From Sinorhizobium sp. 8-89 (GTDB lineage: Bacteria; Pseudomonadota; Alphaproteobacteria; Rhizobiales; Rhizobiaceae): a DNA stretch of 64,000 nucleotides. Every line of letters begins with the position of its first letter. The first letter of the stretch is position 1. The stretch lies in NCBI RefSeq assembly GCF_030124325.1, contig NZ_JASKLR010000005.1, forward strand, positions 1 through 64,000, in the 5' to 3' direction. Made by a program: the position numbers and the translations under genes. Positions 43,107 to 52,759 of this stretch are shown piece after piece. The notes under the pieces were generated by a model. The model was not told the origin of the DNA and did not search any database. It worked only from the letters and a program-made list of their open reading frames with translations.

Positions 43107-44092
43107 TGGTCGCGTCGCGCATCCTTGTGACGGGTGGCGCCGGTTATATCGGCAGCCATACCGCAAAGCTCCTGCGCCTGGAGGATATCGAGCCGGTCGT
43201 CTACGACAACCTGACGACCGGAAACCGCTCCTCGGTGCGCTGGGGACCGTTCGTGCATGGAGACATCCTCGACACGACTCGTCTGATCGAGGTCATCGAA
43301 CAATATCAACCGGTCGCCGTCATCCATTTCGCGGCATCCGCCTATGTTGGCGAGTCCGTCGTCGACCCCGCCAAATATTACAACAATAACGTTCGTGGGA
43401 CGCTGTCGCTCCTCGATGCATGCCGCCAGGCGGGTCTCTACAAGATGATCTTTTCGTCGAGCTGCGCCACCTATGGCGTGCCGACGGTGTTGCCGATCGA
43501 CGAGGCGACACCGCAGCTGCCGATCAATCCCTACGGCAAGACCAAATTGATGGCCGAGCACATGGTCGCCGACTATGGGGCCGCCTTCGGCCTCAACTAC
43601 GTCGCGCTGCGATACTTCAATGCCTCTGGAGCCGATCCCGAAGGCGACCTCGGTGAATGGCACGATCCGGAGACCCATCTCATCCCGCGGGCGCTCATGG
43701 CCGCGGCAGGGAGAATTCCACATCTCGAGATATTCGGCGAGGACTACAACACGCCTGACGGGACGTGTGTGCGTGACTATATCCACGTGGCCGACCTTGC
43801 ACGCGCTCATGTGCTCGCATACAGGCATCTCGCCCAAGACGGCGGAAACCTCGCGCTTAATCTGGGTACAGGCCGCGGCCATTCCATCAAGGAAGTCCTG
43901 CGGACCATTGTCGACGTGACTGGGCATGATGTCCCGGTCGTATTCCATCGGCGTCGTTCCGGCGATCCGCCGACGCTCTATGCTGACGCAGGTCTCGCTT
44001 ACCGGAGCCTTGGCTTCGTGCCCCGATACTCCGACCTCGAGACGATCGTACGAACGGCCGCGCCATTCTTTGGACTGGAGGCGCGGTCGTGA
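43106..44092 (+). CDS. uxe: UDP-sugar 4-epimerase
   Basis: A 328-residue GalE-type extended [22 protein letters not shown] binds NAD; SSSCATYG and NPYGKTKLMAE give the catalytic Ser and YxxxK. Position directly after uxs1 points to UDP-xylose to UDP-arabinose interconversion; the S. meliloti counterpart Uxe is reported to act also on UDP-glucose/galactose. The start codon shares a base with the uxs1 stop. An exoB-like role cannot be excluded from sequence alone. Confidence 0.9.
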   Translation: MVASRILVTGGAGYIGSHTAKLLRLEDIEPVVYDNLTTGNRSSVRWGPFVHGDILDTTRLIEVIEQYQPVAVIHFAASAYVGESVVDPAKYYNNNVRGTLSLLDACRQAGLYKMIFSSSCATYGVPTVLPIDEATPQLPINPYGKTKLMAEHMVADYGAAFGLNYVALRYFNASGADPEGDLGEWHDPETHLIPRALMAAAGRIPHLEIFGEDYNTPDGTCVRDYIHVADLARAHVLAYRHLAQDGGNLALNLGTGRGHSIKEVLRTIVDVTGHDVPVVFHRRRSGDPPTLYADAGLAYRSLGFVPRYSDLETIVRTAAPFFGLEARS

Positions 44093-45942
44093 GTCGTCTT
44101 TGTGCCAACGATAGAACGAGCAACATGCCCGGCGGCGAGCCGTTGCTCGTCCCTGTGCTTACAGGCTATCGCCGGGCGGAATATCTGTTCGGAGCATGCC
44201 TCTGGGCCGCCGCCCTCGCTTATTTCTGGAGCTGGTGGCTAGAGCCGCGCCACCACGTGGACATCTTCGGCAGTATTACGGTGACGACGGTGCTTGCCTG
44301 GGTCACGCTTCTCCCCGCTTATTTCATAGTTGTCTTCCACCGCGCGGCAAAACCGAACGGGCCGCTGCGGCTGCCGGGAGGCAGCCGTGTTGCCATGGTC
44401 GTGACCAAGGCCCCATCTGAACCCTTTTCGGTCGTGGCGGAAACACTTGAAGCGATGCTCGCTCAGGATGTGCCGCACGATACCTGGCTCGCTGACGAGG
44501 ACCCTTCCGAGGCCACGCTCGAGTGGTGCCGCAGGCATCATGTCCTCGTCTCGACTCGCAAAGGGCGGGCGGACTATCATCGGACCTCGTGGCCGCGGCG
44601 CACGCGCTGCAAGGAAGGCAATCTTGCCTTCTTCTATGACCATTACGGTTACGATCGCTACGACTTCGTTGCCCAGCTCGACGCCGACCACGTTCCCGAG
44701 CCCGGCTACCTCTTCGAGATGCTCCGCCCCTTCGCCGACCCGGAAGTGGGCTATGTCTCGGCACCCAGCATTTGCGACCGGAACGCGGCTGACAGCTGGT
44801 CGGCACGCGGAAGGCTGTATGCCGAGGCAAGCATGCACGGCTCGCTCCAGGCCGGCTACAATGGCGGACTCGCGCCGCTCTGCATCGGCTCTCATTATGC
44901 GGTCCGCACGGCAGCGCTCAAAGATATCGGCGGGCTCGGTCCGGAACTGGCGGAAGATCATTCGACGACATTGATGATGAATGCCGCCGGTTGGCGCGGC
45001 GTACACGCGCTCGATGCCATCGCGCATGGTGACGGGCCGCGCACCTTCGGCGACCTCGTGACGCAGGAATTCCAGTGGTCACGCAGCCTGGCCATGCTGC
45101 TGCTGCAGTATTCGCCTCGTCTCCTCGGCCGGCTACCGCTCCGCCTGAAGTTCCAGTTCCTCTTCTCGCAGCTCTGGTACCCGCTTTTCGCGTGCTTCAT
45201 GGCACTCATGTTCGTAACGCCGACCCTTGCACTTGCGCGCGGCGAGACCTTCGTCGCCGTGACCTATCCCGATTTCCTGGTCCATTTCACGCCACTTTCG
45301 ATGGTTCTCGTCCTTCTGGCCTATCGCTGGCGGGCGAGTGGCTCCTTCCGGCCGTACGATGCGAAAATCCTAAGCTGGGAATGCATGCTGTTTCTCTTTG
45401 CACGCTGGCCCTGGGCGCTTGCCGGCACGGTGGCGGCTGCGCGCGACTGGCTCACTGGGTCATTCGTGGACTTCCGCGTCACCCCGAAAGGCGCATCCAA
45501 GGTCGATCCGCTGCCCCTGCGCGTGCTTGCGCCCTATGTTTTTCTCGCGGTTGCCGCGGTGCTGCCGGTCCTACTTGTCGACGATGCGGCCAAGGCCAAG
45601 GGTTTCTATCTTTTCGCGATCCTGAATGCTGCGATCTACGGCCTGCTTTTGCTGGTCATTGTCGCGCGGCATGCGAAGGAGAACGCGATCGCTGCCGCAC
45701 CTCGCTTCTATAGGCCGGCGATGGCAGCCGGGCTTGTAGCGCTCGTTGCATTGCCCGGGATCGCGACTGCCGAGCACGGAAAGGACGGGCTCGAAGCACT
45801 TGCATGGGGAGCGGGGCATCTCCGCCTATTCGAAGAGCGCTATGCGGCGTCAGGTGCCGGCCAAGGCGGCATCACCCTGCGCAAGATCGTACTTCGACCG
45901 CGCTGGATCCCTGCTCCGGTGGAAGACGTCGCGAGACGCTGA
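44089..45942 (+). CDS. Membrane glycosyltransferase, family 2 (cellulose synthase-like)
   Basis: A 617-residue processive GT2. Two helices lie at about 30-48 and 58-80, and the catalytic domain is at about 95-370 with ADEDPSE, QLDADHVPEPGY, LAEDHSTTLMM (general base) and QEFQWSRS (QxxxW). At least five more helices follow to about residue 560. It would polymerise and export the arabinose/xylose-containing chain from the inner membrane. It has no PilZ domain, so c-di-GMP control, if any, is transcriptional via CuxR. The start is GTG overlapping the uxe stop. Confidence 0.92.
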   Translation: MSRLCANDRTSNMPGGEPLLVPVLTGYRRAEYLFGACLWAAALAYFWSWWLEPRHHVDIFGSITVTTVLAWVTLLPAYFIVVFHRAAKPNGPLRLPGGSRVAMVVTKAPSEPFSVVAETLEAMLAQDVPHDTWLADEDPSEATLEWCRRHHVLVSTRKGRADYHRTSWPRRTRCKEGNLAFFYDHYGYDRYDFVAQLDADHVPEPGYLFEMLRPFADPEVGYVSAPSICDRNAADSWSARGRLYAEASMHGSLQAGYNGGLAPLCIGSHYAVRTAALKDIGGLGPELAEDHSTTLMMNAAGWRGVHALDAIAHGDGPRTFGDLVTQEFQWSRSLAMLLLQYSPRLLGRLPLRLKFQFLFSQLWYPLFACFMALMFVTPTLALARGETFVAVTYPDFLVHFTPLSMVLVLLAYRWRASGSFRPYDAKILSWECMLFLFARWPWALAGTVAAARDWLTGSFVDFRVTPKGASKVDPLPLRVLAPYVFLAVAAVLPVLLVDDAAKAKGFYLFAILNAAIYGLLLLVIVARHAKENAIAAAPRFYRPAMAAGLVALVALPGIATAEHGKDGLEALAWGAGHLRLFEERYAASGAGQGGITLRKIVLRPRWIPAPVEDVARR

Positions 45943-45952
45943 GGATCAAACC

Positions 45953-46012
45953 ATGACAGCAACAGCTTCACTTATCGAAAACCAGTCCACAGCGGAGGTT
46001 CACGATGAATAA
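45953..46012 (+). CDS. 19-residue open frame before the GH26 gene
   Basis: MTATASLIENQSTAEVHDE, preceded by GAGG at suitable distance. Its stop overlaps the ATG of the GH26 gene (GATGAATAA), so it could couple that gene's translation to the upstream genes. It may be a coupling leader rather than a functional peptide. Confidence 0.35.
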   Translation: MTATASLIENQSTAEVHDE

Positions 46013-46955
46013 GAAATCAAACGCAATTGCCCTCTTATGCATGGGCCTCTTCCTGTCCGGCACGGTGCTGGCAGCCAGCATACCGCGTGGCATTCCCGGC
46101 CGGAATTCCACCGCGGCGGCGCCGTCGCAAAAGCGCCCCGTGCTGACGGAGGATTCCATCGATCTTGGTGCTTATGACCCCCACGGCGATTTCGGTGAAC
46201 CGTCGCAGTCCAAGATCGAACATCTCTTCTTGCCCTGGGAAGACGTCGATTTGTCCACCTTGGCCCTTGCCGACGATTACGCCCGAGCGCGCGGGCGCTC
46301 GCTGATGATCACGATCGAACCGTGGTCTTGGTCGCCTGATTGGCGCGTTTCGGATCAGGAACTGCTGCGGAGCATTCTCGGTGGCGAACGCGACGAGAAC
46401 ATGGCCCAAGTCTGCTCGACCGCCGCCACGTTGAAAAGTCCGATTATCATCAGGTGGGGGCAGGAAATGGACGAGACGGACAACCAGTTTTCCTGGTCTC
46501 ATTGGCGGAGCGAAGATTTCAGGGCCGCCTACCGGCGTATGGTGAACGTGTGCCGCGCGCACATCAAAACCGCGAAATTCGTATGGTCGCCCAAGGGCAA
46601 CGAGGGGCTGGAGGCCTTCTACCCTGGGGATGACGTCGTCGACATCGTCGGGCTCTCGGTGTTCGGCTATCAAAAATACGATCAAGGCACGACTGGCCGC
46701 GACAAGTCGTTCTCGGAACGGCTGACGCCTGGGTATGAACGGGTGAAAGGCTACGGCAAGCCAATCATGGTCGCCGAGCTGGGCTACGAAGGTGACGCGT
46801 CTTATGTGGCGAGCTGGGCGACAAGCGTTGCCATGCGTCATTCAGAATTCCCTGCACTGACTGCGGTCGTCTACTTCAACGACCGCGAAATCTACGCATG
46901 GCCTGGAGGCTATGGCCGGCCCGACTGGCGAGTCGTCCGAGAAACCACCAATTAA
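46005..46955 (+). CDS. Secreted glycoside hydrolase, family 26-like
   Basis: A 316-residue protein with a signal peptide (AIALLCMGLFLSGTVLAAS). The two acid residues expected of GH26 are Glu in IIIRWGQEMDETDNQFSW (acid/base) and Glu in IMVAELGYEGD (nucleophile); SPDWRVSD and WRSEDFRAAYRR also fit. It probably trims the polymer made by the neighbouring GT2 in the periplasm or outside. The true glycan is unknown; mannanase activity should not be assumed. Confidence 0.85.
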   Translation: MNKKSNAIALLCMGLFLSGTVLAASIPRGIPGRNSTAAAPSQKRPVLTEDSIDLGAYDPHGDFGEPSQSKIEHLFLPWEDVDLSTLALADDYARARGRSLMITIEPWSWSPDWRVSDQELLRSILGGERDENMAQVCSTAATLKSPIIIRWGQEMDETDNQFSWSHWRSEDFRAAYRRMVNVCRAHIKTAKFVWSPKGNEGLEAFYPGDDVVDIVGLSVFGYQKYDQGTTGRDKSFSERLTPGYERVKGYGKPIMVAELGYEGDASYVASWATSVAMRHSEFPALTAVVYFNDREIYAWPGGYGRPDWRVVRETTN

Positions 46956-46979
46956 CAATCGCTCGCACGGAGACATGAG

Positions 46980-47495
46980 ATGAGGTCAGTATTACGCACA
47001 ATGTCCCTGGCTGTCGCCATCACCGCGATGATGGGTGCGACGGCATCGGTTGCCGAGGCTGCTGCCGGACGCGCGAACGCTCAAAAGGCAATCCCGCTGA
47101 CGCACGACGAGCTTTATAGGCTCTACAGCCAGAAATCGTGGATCTGGAAAGCGGGCGCGGGATATTTCTCAGTGCGGCAGCGCCGGTTTACGGCCTGGTC
47201 GAAGGAGAACGGCCGTCCCTCCTATGGCGTCGGTCGCTGGTTCATCACCGGACCAGGAAAACTCTGCTTCAAGGCCGACTGGCACGCAAAGGACGGCTCG
47301 GCTCCGGCAACAACCTGCTTCAGCCATCGCAGGCAAGGTAGCCTCATCCTTCAGAAACGCGAACCGAACGGCGAATGGTATGTTTTCAAGAACGTGCCGG
47401 CAAAGCCTGACGACGAATTCGCCAAGCTTCGTCGCGGCAATTATGTGAGCGCGCGGCTGAACAGAATCGAAGCAGGACTCGGCAAGGTCGAATGA
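46980..47495 (+). CDS. Secreted DUF995 family protein
   Basis: A 171-residue protein with a signal peptide (to about residue 29, AEAAAG). DELYRLYSQKSWIWKAGAGYF, then WSKENGRPSYGVGRWF and CFKADWHAKDG are the DUF995 pattern seen beside rhizobial polysaccharide genes. It starts 24 bases after the GH26 stop and closes the operon. Function unknown. Confidence 0.85.
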   Translation: MRSVLRTMSLAVAITAMMGATASVAEAAAGRANAQKAIPLTHDELYRLYSQKSWIWKAGAGYFSVRQRRFTAWSKENGRPSYGVGRWFITGPGKLCFKADWHAKDGSAPATTCFSHRRQGSLILQKREPNGEWYVFKNVPAKPDDEFAKLRRGNYVSARLNRIEAGLGKVE

Positions 47496-47592
47496 TCTTG
47501 ACCGGGTGAAGGAGTTGCGCAGCCTGTTTGCGTCAGCCTATCAATTTGGCTCCGCAGATGAGCCCGTCGCCGATCGGCGCGCAACTCCACCC

Positions 47593-47898
47593 CTATCGAA
47601 GGAAGCAGCGCGAGGTGCTGCCAAAGCCGCTCGGCGTGCAAATATACGGGGCACGCCCGAGATAGGCGGCCCGCTCGAGTTTGACCGCTCGTTGAACGAC
47701 GACCGGCTTGGCCGCGACGCGCTTGTTGCTCAACGCCGGATAGCCGACCTGTCTCGTCAGCGACGAGGTTCGGATACTTTGGTCTGGAGTGACAGAACAT
47801 CCCGACACGGCTGCTGCAAGGAGTAGAGCAAACACGCCCCGCACTATATTGCTGCGGCCGTCGATTAGCCCGACCGAAGTCCTTGTTTGCGCCTTCAT
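47593..47898 (-). CDS. Small lipoprotein
   Basis: A 101-residue protein. A signal with lipobox (LLLAAAVSGC) directs acylation at Cys. The C-terminus RAPYICTPSGFGSTSRCFLR, with two cysteines, is a tail common in small rhizobial envelope proteins. The start at 47898 has GGAG eight bases upstream. It lies between the polysaccharide and pilus clusters; its relation to either is unknown. Confidence 0.75.
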   Translation of the reverse strand: MKAQTRTSVGLIDGRSNIVRGVFALLLAAAVSGCSVTPDQSIRTSSLTRQVGYPALSNKRVAAKPVVVQRAVKLERAAYLGRAPYICTPSGFGSTSRCFLR

Positions 47899-48155
47899 GT
47901 TTAGAACTCCTGGTTCTCGAACCTCATGCGCAGCACGGTAGATGAGACGCTTTAAATCGCCGTGCAGAAAATGCGTACAACTTGACCTATCCCGGCTACG
48001 CTCGACCGCGAGTGAATGCCCGGTCACGTTTCGGTGGTCTCGCTCGTACTCGGTACGCCCGAGGTTTGATTACTGGACGACCGCGTTAATCCGGGTTGCT
48101 ACCGCGAAGGACAGCCGTTGGTCCGATCATGTAGTTCCAACCCGTGTCCGGCGTA

Positions 48156-49409
48156 CTACTCAACCAGCGACACCGTTCGGCCTACAACGATCTCGTCGGT
48201 CGGCGAGGCGCAGGTTTCCATTGTCGAATTGCCCGTGAACGTGACCTGGTCCGCAACGATCTGTGTGCACCCCCCGGACACAGTGGAGTTGCCGGTGAAA
48301 TCGATATGGCCACTGGGCAGGTACAGATTTCCCTCCAGCGTCGATTCTGAATTGCCCGTCACCTGGTGCATCACACCCGTATCGTGGCGGCTGCCAAAGA
48401 AAAGCAGGCCGGCGAAGGGTCCGCTAGTCGGCGCGGACAGGTCAATGTCGCCGTTGCCGAGCAGTTTCGCCGCGGCACCGTTGGTGAAGAACAGCGTGAC
48501 CCCCTCACCAGAAAGCTTCGCCCCCGCGGTCACCGTAAAGTCGCCGCCGTCTATGATGTAGAGGCCCGGCTTCAATGTGATCGTATTCTGGATCTGCAAT
48601 CCGCCGCAGAACCTGATCGCCTCCGTCCCGTCTGCGAGCCGGTCAAAGGTGTAGGTGGAATTGGAGACATAGGCGAGCGTGCGGCAGGGAAGCTGTTGGA
48701 TGTGCAACTTGTCCGGCTCGGCGACGGATGCAAAAGGGTCCGCCGTCGGCGACACCCGTTCGATGGGTTCGCTGCAACCGGTAAGCGTCAGGCCTGTGGT
48801 CGTAACGGCCTCGCCAACCGTATAGACGCAGTCCGTCGACATCATTGCGCTGCCGTTCTTCATGAGGAAGGCGTCGACTGCGCTGGAGTTGGAGATAACG
48901 CTGCAGCCCGACAAGCGAACTTCCGTCGAGCCGGTCACAGTCACCGCGCCCGACGCCGAGTTCGACAGCGCAAGCACGCAGGCCTTGGAACCGCCCTTGA
49001 TCTCGGCGACGGCGCGCGCCTTCATCGTGACCGGCCCGTCGGCAAGAACGGATGAAAACAGGCGCGGATGCGTCTCGGTCAGCTCGACCGTGAGCTTGCT
49101 GGATCCCCCAAGGCCCTGCTGGGTGCTGACGGTGAGGCTGCCGGGGGTGTAGCCGGACGCACTCGCGATCCTGCGGGCAGTGGTTTCGAGCGCAGCTTGC
49201 TGATCTCCGGCCCGAAAGCGCACGGCAGCGGCGTGTGCCGATACGTCGGCCGCATGCTGCAGCTTACGCTTTTCGAGGAACCAGTAGCCCGTCTCGGCCC
49301 CGAGCCCCATCGCACCGACGAGAACAGGAAACGCGATCGCAGCGATGACGGCGACCGCACCACCTTCGTCTCTTATGAATCGACGTGTGCCGGCGCGCCG
49401 CTGTCGCAT
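48156..49409 (-). CDS. TadG-like pilus assembly protein
   Basis: About 417 residues. The N-terminus has the TadG-type helix RRFIRDEGGAVAVIAAIAFP then LVGAMGLGAETGYWF, anchoring the protein as a pseudopilin-like subunit. The rest is extracytoplasmic and rich in Ser/Thr/Gly, with several Cys and beta-helix-like repeats (GNSTVSGGCTQIV). The start is uncertain: ATG 49409 with GGAAAGG, ATG 49448 or TTG 49460. It is divergent from cpaA. Confidence 0.8.
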   Translation of the reverse strand: MRQRRAGTRRFIRDEGGAVAVIAAIAFPVLVGAMGLGAETGYWFLEKRKLQHAADVSAHAAAVRFRAGDQQAALETTARRIASASGYTPGSLTVSTQQGLGGSSKLTVELTETHPRLFSSVLADGPVTMKARAVAEIKGGSKACVLALSNSASGAVTVTGSTEVRLSGCSVISNSSAVDAFLMKNGSAMMSTDCVYTVGEAVTTTGLTLTGCSEPIERVSPTADPFASVAEPDKLHIQQLPCRTLAYVSNSTYTFDRLADGTEAIRFCGGLQIQNTITLKPGLYIIDGGDFTVTAGAKLSGEGVTLFFTNGAAAKLLGNGDIDLSAPTSGPFAGLLFFGSRHDTGVMHQVTGNSESTLEGNLYLPSGHIDFTGNSTVSGGCTQIVADQVTFTGNSTMETCASPTDEIVVGRTVSLVE

Positions 49410-49640
49410 CGGCCTTTCCACGTTGACCGTGTCGCTTCTCTCGCCCATTCCTCTGTCCAAAACCCGACTATCGGGGCCGGACGGTATATCGCTCGCCGGT
49501 CGTTGGCGATTCGGCCAATTGGCCTAGTCCGGGCCGCAAGCCTTTGGCGCCTTACGCTTAGGCCATCAGGTCGAATGGTTATTGCGCGGCTCAAAGGGCA
49601 CATTCGCGACAATTCCATCGGCGCACGAAAGGCATCGAAC
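49410..49640. promoter_or_regulatory. Divergent tadG-cpaA control region with pilus motif
   Basis: Contains GGCCAATTGGCCTAGTCC at 49513-49530, the reverse complement of GGACTAGGCCAATTGGCC, and GGCCATCAGGTCGAATGG at 49561-49578. Both motifs recur upstream of pilA and in the orphan leader at 32235. They may bind a common regulator. Confidence 0.55.
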
Positions 49641-50153
49641 ATGATCTCGACATCCGCAGCTTGGCTCGCATTCTTCCTCTTTGCCGGAACGATGACCTAT
49701 GCCGGCATCAAGGATGTCGCCACGATGACCATATCGAACCGCCTGGTGCTCGCACTGGCGGTTTCCTTTGCCGTTCTTGCGCCCGCCGCTGGCTTGGGCG
49801 TAGCCACGATCTCTTCGAGCATTCTCATCGGATTCGGCATACTGGCCTGTACCTTCGTGCTTTTCTCCCTCGGCTGGATCGGCGGCGGCGACGCAAAGCT
49901 CTTGCCCGTCGCCGTGCTCTGGCTTGGGCCCGACCTCGCGGTCGATTTCGTCCTCTACACGGCCGTGATCGGCGCGGCGTTGACGCTTGCGCTCCTTCAG
50001 TTCCGGCGCATGCCCCTGCCGGTGGTGTTGAAAAAGAACGCCTGCTCCGCGCGCCTGCACGCCCCTGAGACGGGCATTCCCTACGGGGCGGCGATGGCGC
50101 CGGCGGCGCTTCTGCTGCTGCCGCAAACCCAGTGGTTCTCCGCTCTTCTCTGA
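49641..50153 (+). CDS. cpaA: Prepilin peptidase (A24), CpaA
   Basis: Membrane aspartic peptidase that cleaves the Flp prepilin after glycine. The 170-residue protein has the two catalytic aspartates in YAGIKDVATMTISN and GGGDAKLLPV and four to six helices. It is shorter than PilD, without the methylase domain, as is usual for CpaA. It opens the rightward pilus operon. Confidence 0.92.
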   Translation: MISTSAAWLAFFLFAGTMTYAGIKDVATMTISNRLVLALAVSFAVLAPAAGLGVATISSSILIGFGILACTFVLFSLGWIGGGDAKLLPVAVLWLGPDLAVDFVLYTAVIGAALTLALLQFRRMPLPVVLKKNACSARLHAPETGIPYGAAMAPAALLLLPQTQWFSALL

Positions 50154-50195
50154 GGGCGCTACCAAGCTTCCGTTGCCCGTTGAAAAGGTTTGGCC

Positions 50196-50987
50196 ATGAT
50201 CCGCTTCGTCATTCTCCTTCTTGCCCTCGCATCCGGCGGGGCTGCCTCCTGGCTGGCGCTCGGCGCGTCCCGTCAGCCGGAGGTAGAGGTCGTAACCGCT
50301 GAAGAGGCTCCCTCGAATGAGGTGCTGGTCGCGTCCGCGGAACTCAAACGCGGTGCGACGCTCGACGAGGGCCAGATGCGCTGGCAACCGTGGGAGGGGG
50401 ATATCGCTCCCGTCTTCATCAGCCGCAGTTCAAGGCCGGACGCGATAACGGCGCTCAAGGGTTCGCTCGCCTTGAGCGACTTCGTGCCGGGAGAACCCAT
50501 TCGCGAAGACAAGCTCGCGCAGCGCGGCTCCGGTTTTCTGTCAAGCATGCTGCCTTCTGGAAAACGGGCGATCGCCGTTCGCGTGACGGCGGAGAGCACG
50601 GCCGGCGGTTTCATCCTGCCCAACGACCATGTCGACGTCATCCACACGGTCGCCCGGGCGGACTCCTCCGGCAAGGACGGAAAGGTAATCAGCCGAGCGA
50701 TCCTTTCAAACATCCGCGTGCTCGCGGTCGATCAGACCATTTCGGAAGCCGCCGACGGCACTTCGGTGATCGGGAAAACCGCAACGCTCGAAGCGGATCC
50801 GGAACAGATCGCAACCGTTGCGGCTGCGGAAGCCTCCGGCACGGTTTCGCTGGCCCTGCGCGCAGTGGCCGACAATCACGAAAGGCCGGCCGTCGAAACG
50901 GAAGAAAAGCGACCGGGCGTGGTGCGCATCATCAGCGGCGGGCGCGTGTCGATGGTCGAAGTCCCCTCCCGCTCCAACGGCAGTTGA
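50196..50987 (+). CDS. cpaB: Flp pilus assembly protein CpaB
   Basis: A 263-residue periplasmic protein anchored by an N-terminal helix (FVILLLALASGGAASWLAL). VLVASAELKRGATLDEGQM is the SAF domain, and VRVTAESTAGGFILPNDHVDV is the RcpC/CpaB signature. It is thought to stabilise the secretin. The ATG at 50196 was preferred over a TTG two codons earlier. Confidence 0.92.
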   Translation: MIRFVILLLALASGGAASWLALGASRQPEVEVVTAEEAPSNEVLVASAELKRGATLDEGQMRWQPWEGDIAPVFISRSSRPDAITALKGSLALSDFVPGEPIREDKLAQRGSGFLSSMLPSGKRAIAVRVTAESTAGGFILPNDHVDVIHTVARADSSGKDGKVISRAILSNIRVLAVDQTISEAADGTSVIGKTATLEADPEQIATVAAAEASGTVSLALRAVADNHERPAVETEEKRPGVVRIISGGRVSMVEVPSRSNGS

Positions 50988-51013
50988 TCGGTTTTCATGG
51001 AAGTCTCGGACAA

Positions 51014-52759
51014 ATGAAGCATCTCGGCAAGCAAATCCAGGAAACGTCGCAGATAGTGGATGCTCCACCGCTTTTGCCCATCCCGAAAGTGGAGGTCGCC
51101 ACCTTCTGTCGATCGGAGGAAGCGACGGAGGCGATCCGTACGGCGGCGATCGACCGTCGTATGGCGCGCGCCACGGTAACGATCAAGTCGGGTGGAATAA
51201 GGGAAGCGACAGCTCTTTATGGGGGCATCACCTCGCCGAACCTCGTCGTCGTGGAAAATGACGACGATGAGGTCCGGCTGATGGCGGCGCTGGAAGCCCT
51301 GGCAGTGGAGTGCGTTACCGGTACCAAGGTCATCGTCATCGGCCGCTCCAACGATGTCAGTCTCTATAAGAAGCTTCTGGACGCCGGCGTGAGTGACTAC
51401 CTCGTAATGCCGTTCGAGCCGATGGATTTCGTCGCTGCCGTACACCGCTGCTTTCGTGACTCCACGGAGGAGAAGCTGGGCCGCATCGTCGCCTTCGTCG
51501 GCGCCAAGGGAGGGACCGGATCCTCGACGCTTGCGCATAACGTGGCCTATGCCATGTCCAAGCGCGTGGATGCCGATGTACTCCTCGCAGATCTCGACCT
51601 TCAGTCCGGGACACTCGGTCTCAATTTCGATATCGAAGCCGCGAACGGGATGTTGGATGTACTCGAAAGTCCGGATCGCCTCGACGACGTGCTTTTGCGG
51701 CGGCTGGCAGTGACCTACACGGATCGTCTGCACCTGCTTCCGGCCACCACGGACTTCAACAAGTTCTTCAGCCTGCGGGAAGACAACGTCGATCATCTGC
51801 TCGAGGTCGCGCGTTCGAGCTCATGGCACATCGTCTTGGACGTGCCCCACATCTGGACGCAGTGGACGCGGAAGATCCTGCTTGAGGCGGATGAAATCGT
51901 CATCACCGCAACGCCTGATCTTGCCAGCATGCGCAATACCAAGAACCTTATCGACTTCCTGAAGAAGGCGCGGCCAAACGACCCGCCGCCGAGGCTTGTG
52001 TTGAACAAGCTCGGCACGCCCAAGCTTCCGGAAATCAAGCCGAAGGACTTCGTCGCTGCGGTCGGTCTGCAGGAGAGCGTTTCCATTGCCTTCAACCCGC
52101 ACCTGTTCGGCGCCGCGGCGAATAATGGCAAGCTCGTCATCGAGCGGGCACCGGCTTCCGAAGCGGGCCGTGCGATTATTGCCCTGGCGTGGCGCGTTGG
52201 CGGGACGAGAGAGAGACGTACGCACCAGAAGGGCCTCAAGGCGTTGCTGCGGAACGTCTTCAAGCGCACAAAGCCGAAGGCCTCCTCAGCACTGCGCAAG
52301 AAAGTGGGTGAGCTTAAAGCGTCCGCGACGGGCGCCTCAGCGGTTGAATTTGCGCTGATCGCTCCGGTGCTCGCCCTTGCTCTCGTGGCGATGGCGGATC
52401 TCGGTTTTGCTATCTACGAACGGATGACGCTTGACCATGCCCTTCGCGCAGGCGCGCAGGCTGCCATGGCCGATCCCGGGGCGACACAGGTCTACAAGGT
52501 GATGCAGTCCACGCTCGCCAAGAGCGCAAACCTGGCCAATACCACCGTTGCGGCGGTGACGCGCTACTGCGCCTGCCCGGAAAATGCCGATGTCAAACCG
52601 GAGGCGGCGCCGGAATGCGGGAAGACACCCTGTGCGAACTCAGCGCCGGAGCTCATCTTTTATCGCCTGGATGCAGCAACACTCTACCGGCCGATGTCTG
52701 CGCCGGAGGTGCTTCCGGATTTCGATCTCAATTCTTCGATCCAGGTGGAAGTCCGATGA
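51014..52759 (+). CDS. cpaE: CpaE/TadZ ATPase fused to a TadE-like pseudopilin domain
   Basis: One open frame of 581 residues. Residues about 30-130 are a receiver-like domain (LYKKLLDAGVSDYLVMPFEP). About 140-410 is a MinD-like ATPase with deviant Walker A FVGAKGGTGSSTLAHN, where the second lysine is missing as in other CpaE proteins, and LLADLDLQSGTLGLNFD. From residue 431 a TadE domain follows (GASAVEFALIAPVLALALVA). The two parts are separate proteins in most clusters. A GTG at 52304 could start a separate TadE in frame. A fusion would tie a cytosolic ATPase to a membrane segment. Confidence 0.85.
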   Translation: MKHLGKQIQETSQIVDAPPLLPIPKVEVATFCRSEEATEAIRTAAIDRRMARATVTIKSGGIREATALYGGITSPNLVVVENDDDEVRLMAALEALAVECVTGTKVIVIGRSNDVSLYKKLLDAGVSDYLVMPFEPMDFVAAVHRCFRDSTEEKLGRIVAFVGAKGGTGSSTLAHNVAYAMSKRVDADVLLADLDLQSGTLGLNFDIEAANGMLDVLESPDRLDDVLLRRLAVTYTDRLHLLPATTDFNKFFSLREDNVDHLLEVARSSSWHIVLDVPHIWTQWTRKILLEADEIVITATPDLASMRNTKNLIDFLKKARPNDPPPRLVLNKLGTPKLPEIKPKDFVAAVGLQESVSIAFNPHLFGAAANNGKLVIERAPASEAGRAIIALAWRVGGTRERRTHQKGLKALLRNVFKRTKPKASSALRKKVGELKASATGASAVEFALIAPVLALALVAMADLGFAIYERMTLDHALRAGAQAAMADPGATQVYKVMQSTLAKSANLANTTVAAVTRYCACPENADVKPEAAPECGKTPCANSAPELIFYRLDAATLYRPMSAPEVLPDFDLNSSIQVEVR

